Of a DNA stretch of 64,000 nucleotides, positions 62,001 through 64,000 are shown in pieces. Origin of the DNA: Sphingomonas sp. PsM26. Lineage in GTDB: Bacteria > Pseudomonadota > Alphaproteobacteria > Sphingomonadales > Sphingomonadaceae. Under the pieces are notes generated by a model that was given only the letters and a program-made list of their open reading frames with translations, was not told the origin of the DNA and did not search any database. A program made the position numbers and the translations under genes. The stretch covers positions 62,001 through 126,000 of the forward strand of contig JARUXA010000005.1 of the NCBI GenBank assembly GCA_030433805.1, given 5' to 3'. Each line of letters begins with the position of its first letter. The first letter of the stretch is position 1.

Positions 62001-62325
62001 TGCGCTTCGCGTTGGTCTGGCTTTGCAGCGACGCGCGATAGCCGGTCACGACGATGTCGTTGTTACCGGTTGCCGACGGATCCGCCGGTGGCTGTCCCGT
62101 CTCGTCCATCGCCGTCGGTGCGGTTTGACCAGCGCCGTCCTGCGCCGTGGTCGTTGCGGTGTCCGCAGCGCTCGATGCTGGCGATGTCGCGGTGGTGGCC
62201 GCCTGGGGGGATGGATTGGGCGCGACGGGAGCCGCCTGGGCGCTCGCCATCGCGGGCCATGCCGCGGAGGCCATCAGCAGCGACGACCACGTACCAACCC
62301 GATGAAGCCTAGATAGCGCTATCAT
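59071..62325 (-). CDS. Large TonB-dependent receptor for oligosaccharides
   Basis: A 1084-residue outer-membrane transporter of the long sphingomonad/Caulobacter class used for sugars. The signal peptide is followed by a 60-residue Ala/Thr-rich spacer, the TonB box 'NDIVVTGYRASLQSQ', the plug 'DTNIAESVNRIPGVTISREV' with 'GLGTNFTRVLLNGAP' and 'ASQIEGGAAGTVNLRSARPF', and a barrel ending 'GRTILVGIRGRF'. Such receptors sit with xylan/pectin genes. Here GH115 and ManD follow on the same strand, so xylo- or glucuronoxylo-oligosaccharides are the likely cargo. Confidence 0.9.
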   Translation of the reverse strand: MIALSRLHRVGTWSSLLMASAAWPAMASAQAAPVAPNPSPQAATTATSPASSAADTATTTAQDGAGQTAPTAMDETGQPPADPSATGNNDIVVTGYRASLQSQTNAKRNSIGFTDTIFAEDIGKFPDTNIAESVNRIPGVTISREVTGEGSNVAIRGLGTNFTRVLLNGAPVAIASVRFDAQSTNREVDLDLIPTELFTQLTVSKSPTASQIEGGAAGTVNLRSARPFDNPKPYISYGLQGSKVSSADRWGYRGYALASATFGDFGVLVGGAAVKNRFRVDGFETIGWTNPNLTAAQNTGSTRNATGGGNFSIPGTVPANAGNGLTRGTVIDQAFLLANNPGANITQIDNGLLPRLGRPRTEIGERTRYNGLVSLEWRPSNAFHFYLDGMYATRDTDFTRTSMAWAVRNGASIPLNTTYDKSDCTSGCTVTGGTYANSQFFLEYRPYKDRQDYWGINPGTEFIINDFIKGDFQANYTKSTFRRESPTVLVITPPSSGLTATYANDGGIPSITSNVDLNNPASFGWAGGGRVNLNGEERETETRGIRGSLLFGDEKRFSVRVGGAYDDTKRRITPFDNTNPWQAAVCGNNPNVVLPGPNRQPTCDGTNQPGTVAPAGYPTYAGYGTGFSTGAPPLVYGGSIVPTSALPNYLTPGSNGYITVDWNKFRQATGYDTLLAGATETGSGSSGANGGLIREKVTGTFAEMNGIFDIGADDTLRLNGGVRYVQTTQIVGGRTSVPNPLNVRGGVTCPGSSPGFALDGSCYPVLVNFAETRRTYSNFLPSASIAYSFGRKAVARGSISRTMTRPDPNQLLPGASFTSPSADVGTLGNNALDPYISDNIDLGFEYYTGGEGVIAFAAFRKSITGFTINGINTVPFSTLEPFGITFATLTQQQQLALQSRATPGQAPEQIPVQIQQQVNADGKLKVNGLEFQITQPLDFVTRLVGVSGFGVQGNLTLIDQQGQGQVPAVALGVAPVTYTATGYYEGNGLSARLTYTYNEGSVQSGLNQNGLPAAAIIGRDYGQLDFSGNVDLGKILKNDYLPTVVLNVINITKQAQSSYFQYPNATFNEYNPGRTILVGIRGRF

Positions 62326-62396
62326 TTCTTACCCCTCCAAGAAACGATGCTCTCCGGCACCGTTATCTGACAGACGGGTGCTATCGCGAGGTGGGA

Positions 62397-62427
62397 TATT
62401 GGTCAACTGTCTTTTGTCTGGCCAATA
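62397..62427 (-). promoter_or_regulatory. Inverted repeat upstream of the large receptor, candidate operator
   Basis: TATTGGTCA (62397-62405) and TGGCCAATA (62419-62427) are inverted with 8 of 9 matches and a 13-base spacer, 72 bases upstream of the receptor start. A related half-site, TTGTCAAACCAATA, occurs at about 58033-58046, upstream of GH115. The FadR-type GntR protein is the logical binder (inference). Confidence 0.45.
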
Positions 62428-62617
62428 GTGCAAACGATTGTGCGGGACGTTCTTGATAAACCATTGCCGCTTGTAGGAGAATTCGCCAATTGGCCTGACC
62501 GGATTCGAAAAGGGCGGCCGAATTCTTACCGAACCGCAGCGAATTCCAGCCCAATCAAGGACGTTTGCGCGCAGAAAGCAGCAGCGAGCAGTCGTTTTAC
62601 TGACGATCGGAGCATCA

Positions 62618-63332
62618 TTGTGGAGTGTTTTGGTAAGCTCTCAAAGCCTCGCGCAACGCGTTCGGACGTCGATCAACGACGGGTGGAAGTTCCATCGCGG
62701 TGATCACCCCGCCGGTACTGCCGATCTCCGCTACGAAGTCCTTCCCGAACTCAAGCTGCGACCCGATGGCGCGGATTTCGATGCCGGCGTCATGAATGAT
62801 TCGGACACGATGGTCCGCAAGGGCGTCCTGCGCCCCTACATCCTGCCAAGCGGAAATGCCTTCATTCGTGATCCCGGGCGCCGGCATCACCGTCCGCCAG
62901 GCAATCTCGGTGGCGACGTTCCCTATGTCGGCAGCCGTTTCGACGATGCTGGCTGGACCTCCGTCAGCCTTCCGCACGACTGGGCGGGCGTGGCGACAAG
63001 GACATCTTCACTGTTGCGGAAGCGCTCGGGGTGGCGATTTGAGCACGCGTGGGGGCGGCCTTTCGGACGTCATTACCGCTGCGGTGGTCGGTGCGGCAGC
63101 GCGCATTGCCGCGGTGGCCGACCGGTCGACCTTGCATAACGACGGCAAGGATCTCGTGTAGGTCAGCGTTGCGTTGAACGACGCGAAGGGTGGCTTCGTG
63201 CCGACGGATCACCGCGCGGTACGGTTTGCGGTGGACGGGCCGGGCGAGATCGTCGCCACCGACAATGGCGACCCCACGGTCGGACCCTTCCTCAGCGGGC
63301 ATCCGGTTCAAGCTGGGACCCGCGCAGATTGA
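62618..63332 (+). pseudogene. Remnant of a GH2 beta-galactosidase with the catalytic domain deleted
   Basis: The frame from 62618 encodes the N-terminal sugar-binding domain of large GH2 enzymes: 'RTSINDGWKFHRGD', 'LPSGNAFIRDPGRRH', 'PPGNLGGDVPYV' and 'FDDAGWTSVSLPHDWA'. After about 63000 the frame decays. From 63126 another frame gives the C-terminal domain ('DRSTLHNDGKDLV', a stop TAG, then 'VSVALNDAKGGFVPTD' and 'FAVDGPGEIVATDNGDPT') to a TGA at 63330-63332. The TIM-barrel with both catalytic Glu residues, about 500 residues, is gone. The upstream residues look like a signal peptide but have no start codon. It once probably belonged to the adjacent polysaccharide locus. Confidence 0.8.
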
Positions 63333-63561
63333 TGGCGTCATACTGGTCCAGCAGTGCCGTCACTTCGGTAACGACGGCTTGCTGCTCTGCCCGGACCCGG
63401 GCGGTCGCCTCTTCCGTCGGCACGCCGTTGCGGCCATCGTGGATCGTGAAACCGTTATCCAGCAGCCAGATCGTGTCTGCTGCCCGCGATCGTTGACGCC
63501 GCAGATGAACAGCCCACTGTTCAATTAATCCCGCCGGAACTTGCCGTTCGATGTCACCCAT
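63292..63561 (-). CDS. Small hypothetical protein
   Basis: An 89-residue frame with balanced, protein-like composition (MGDIERQVPAGLIEQWAVHL, later helices rich in A/E/R/V). No signal or membrane segment, and no family recognised. No strong ribosome site. Its end overlaps the tail of the GH2 remnant on the opposite strand. It may pair with the next small gene on the same strand. Confidence 0.4.
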   Translation of the reverse strand: MGDIERQVPAGLIEQWAVHLRRQRSRAADTIWLLDNGFTIHDGRNGVPTEEATARVRAEQQAVVTEVTALLDQYDAINLRGSQLEPDAR

Positions 63562-63667
63562 GGAGCGACCCTAACACGGCGTGACGGCGATCGAGCTTGC
63601 AACTCATAGTATGAACCATTTTTCTAAACGCATACGCGGTGACACTGTGGGCGCACGACCCATGCGG

Positions 63668-63916
63668 TCACCCTTTGACGGTAATCGGGACCGACGCACG
63701 ACCAACCGGCGGTGATCGATCCTCGACGGGATGTTGGTCGTCCTGCCTCACCATCCGGGTCGCATGGAGACGACGCAGGATCAGCGCAAGGTCGCGCTCG
63801 GTAAGGCGGGACGCCGGATCAATGACAGTGCCTTCCGGCAAGGGTTCGACCCACGCTGCGAGACGGTTGCACGCCGCACCCAATTCCGGATCGAAAGTGT
63901 CGTCGAATGCGGCCAT
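63668..63916 (-). CDS. Small hypothetical protein
   Basis: An 82-residue frame beginning MAAFDDTFDPELGAACNRLA, with 'DLALILRRLHATRMVRQ' in the second half, a compact soluble and probably helical protein. It reads like a real conserved cytosolic protein, but I cannot name a family. It is divergent from the partial gene at the right edge. Confidence 0.5.
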   Translation of the reverse strand: MAAFDDTFDPELGAACNRLAAWVEPLPEGTVIDPASRLTERDLALILRRLHATRMVRQDDQHPVEDRSPPVGRASVPITVKG

Positions 63917-63967
63917 GGCCTGAACCTATGGCTTTCGTGGCTTGCTGCAAGACCCTAAATCAACGCG

Positions 63968-64000
63968 ATGCAGGAACTGACGCTCGCCGTTGTCGGCATA
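63968..64000 (+). CDS. First 11 codons of a gene running off the right edge
   Basis: ATG 63968 begins MQELTLAVVGI. This start resembles HIRAN-domain proteins, which open with '(M/L)SLAVVG', but eleven residues are too few for a firm call. Confidence 0.3.
   Translation, partial: MQELTLAVVGI

Overview
The window reads as chromosomal DNA of a high-GC alphaproteobacterium, most likely a sphingomonad (Sphingomonas/Novosphingobium type). This rests on three large TonB-dependent receptors, a ManD-type mannonate dehydratase, a GH115/xylan locus, cytosolic chemotaxis components and Shine-Dalgarno-led, tightly overlapping operons. No rRNA, tRNA or CRISPR array was recognised.

Layout. (1) 1-10323, plus strand: the tail of a SnoaL-like protein, then a TonB-dependent receptor followed by a close-packed operon: beta-helix lipoprotein, diheme cytochrome c lipoprotein, FAD aldonolactone-oxidase-type enzyme, DSD1/D-threonine-aldolase-type PLP enzyme, an MFS-like transporter, and a TetR regulator cut by an in-frame TGA. 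(2) 11153-27390: a surface-polysaccharide island. A GT39-like membrane protein, rfbF and rfbG (CDP-4-keto-6-deoxyglucose), an HpcH/HpaI aldolase, an SDR and a dehydroquinate-synthase-like cyclase face a seven-gene minus-strand operon: Wza-like export protein, Wzz-like protein, GtrB-like GT2, a polytopic GT-C-like protein, an epimerase/dehydratase, an acetolactate-synthase-like ThDP enzyme and GtrA. Together the enzymes look like a pathway for an unusual, possibly branched or carbocycle-containing CDP-sugar. This is the most interesting system in the window. An M23 peptidase and a small membrane protein sit inside the island.

(3) 27867-29059: scrap DNA, with a pobA (4-hydroxybenzoate hydroxylase) remnant next to a decayed IS3-family element. 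(4) 29103-35060: a ConA-like protein and a VOC protein, a secreted esterase, a stress-type SDR, and two LuxR/FixJ-type regulators, one with a degenerate receiver. (5) 35073-39839: a complete chaperone-usher pilus operon (pilin, chaperone, usher, tip-like subunit). (6) 40112-43305: a TonB-dependent (probably siderophore) receptor and a PepSY reductase-like protein behind a Fur-box-like site. (7) 43661-53628: a chemotaxis operon (soluble modular MCP, STAS, CheY, CheA, two CheW, CheR, CheB, and a coiled-coil protein of unknown role), with no flagellar genes nearby.

(8) 54132-63332: a glucuronoxylan locus. A very large TonB-dependent receptor imports oligosaccharides, GH115 removes (methyl)glucuronate, ManD acts downstream in hexuronate catabolism, and a FadR-type GntR protein is the likely regulator. 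A divergent GH2 galactosidase gene has lost its catalytic domain and is a pseudogene. The last 400 bases hold two small hypothetical genes and the first codons of another gene.
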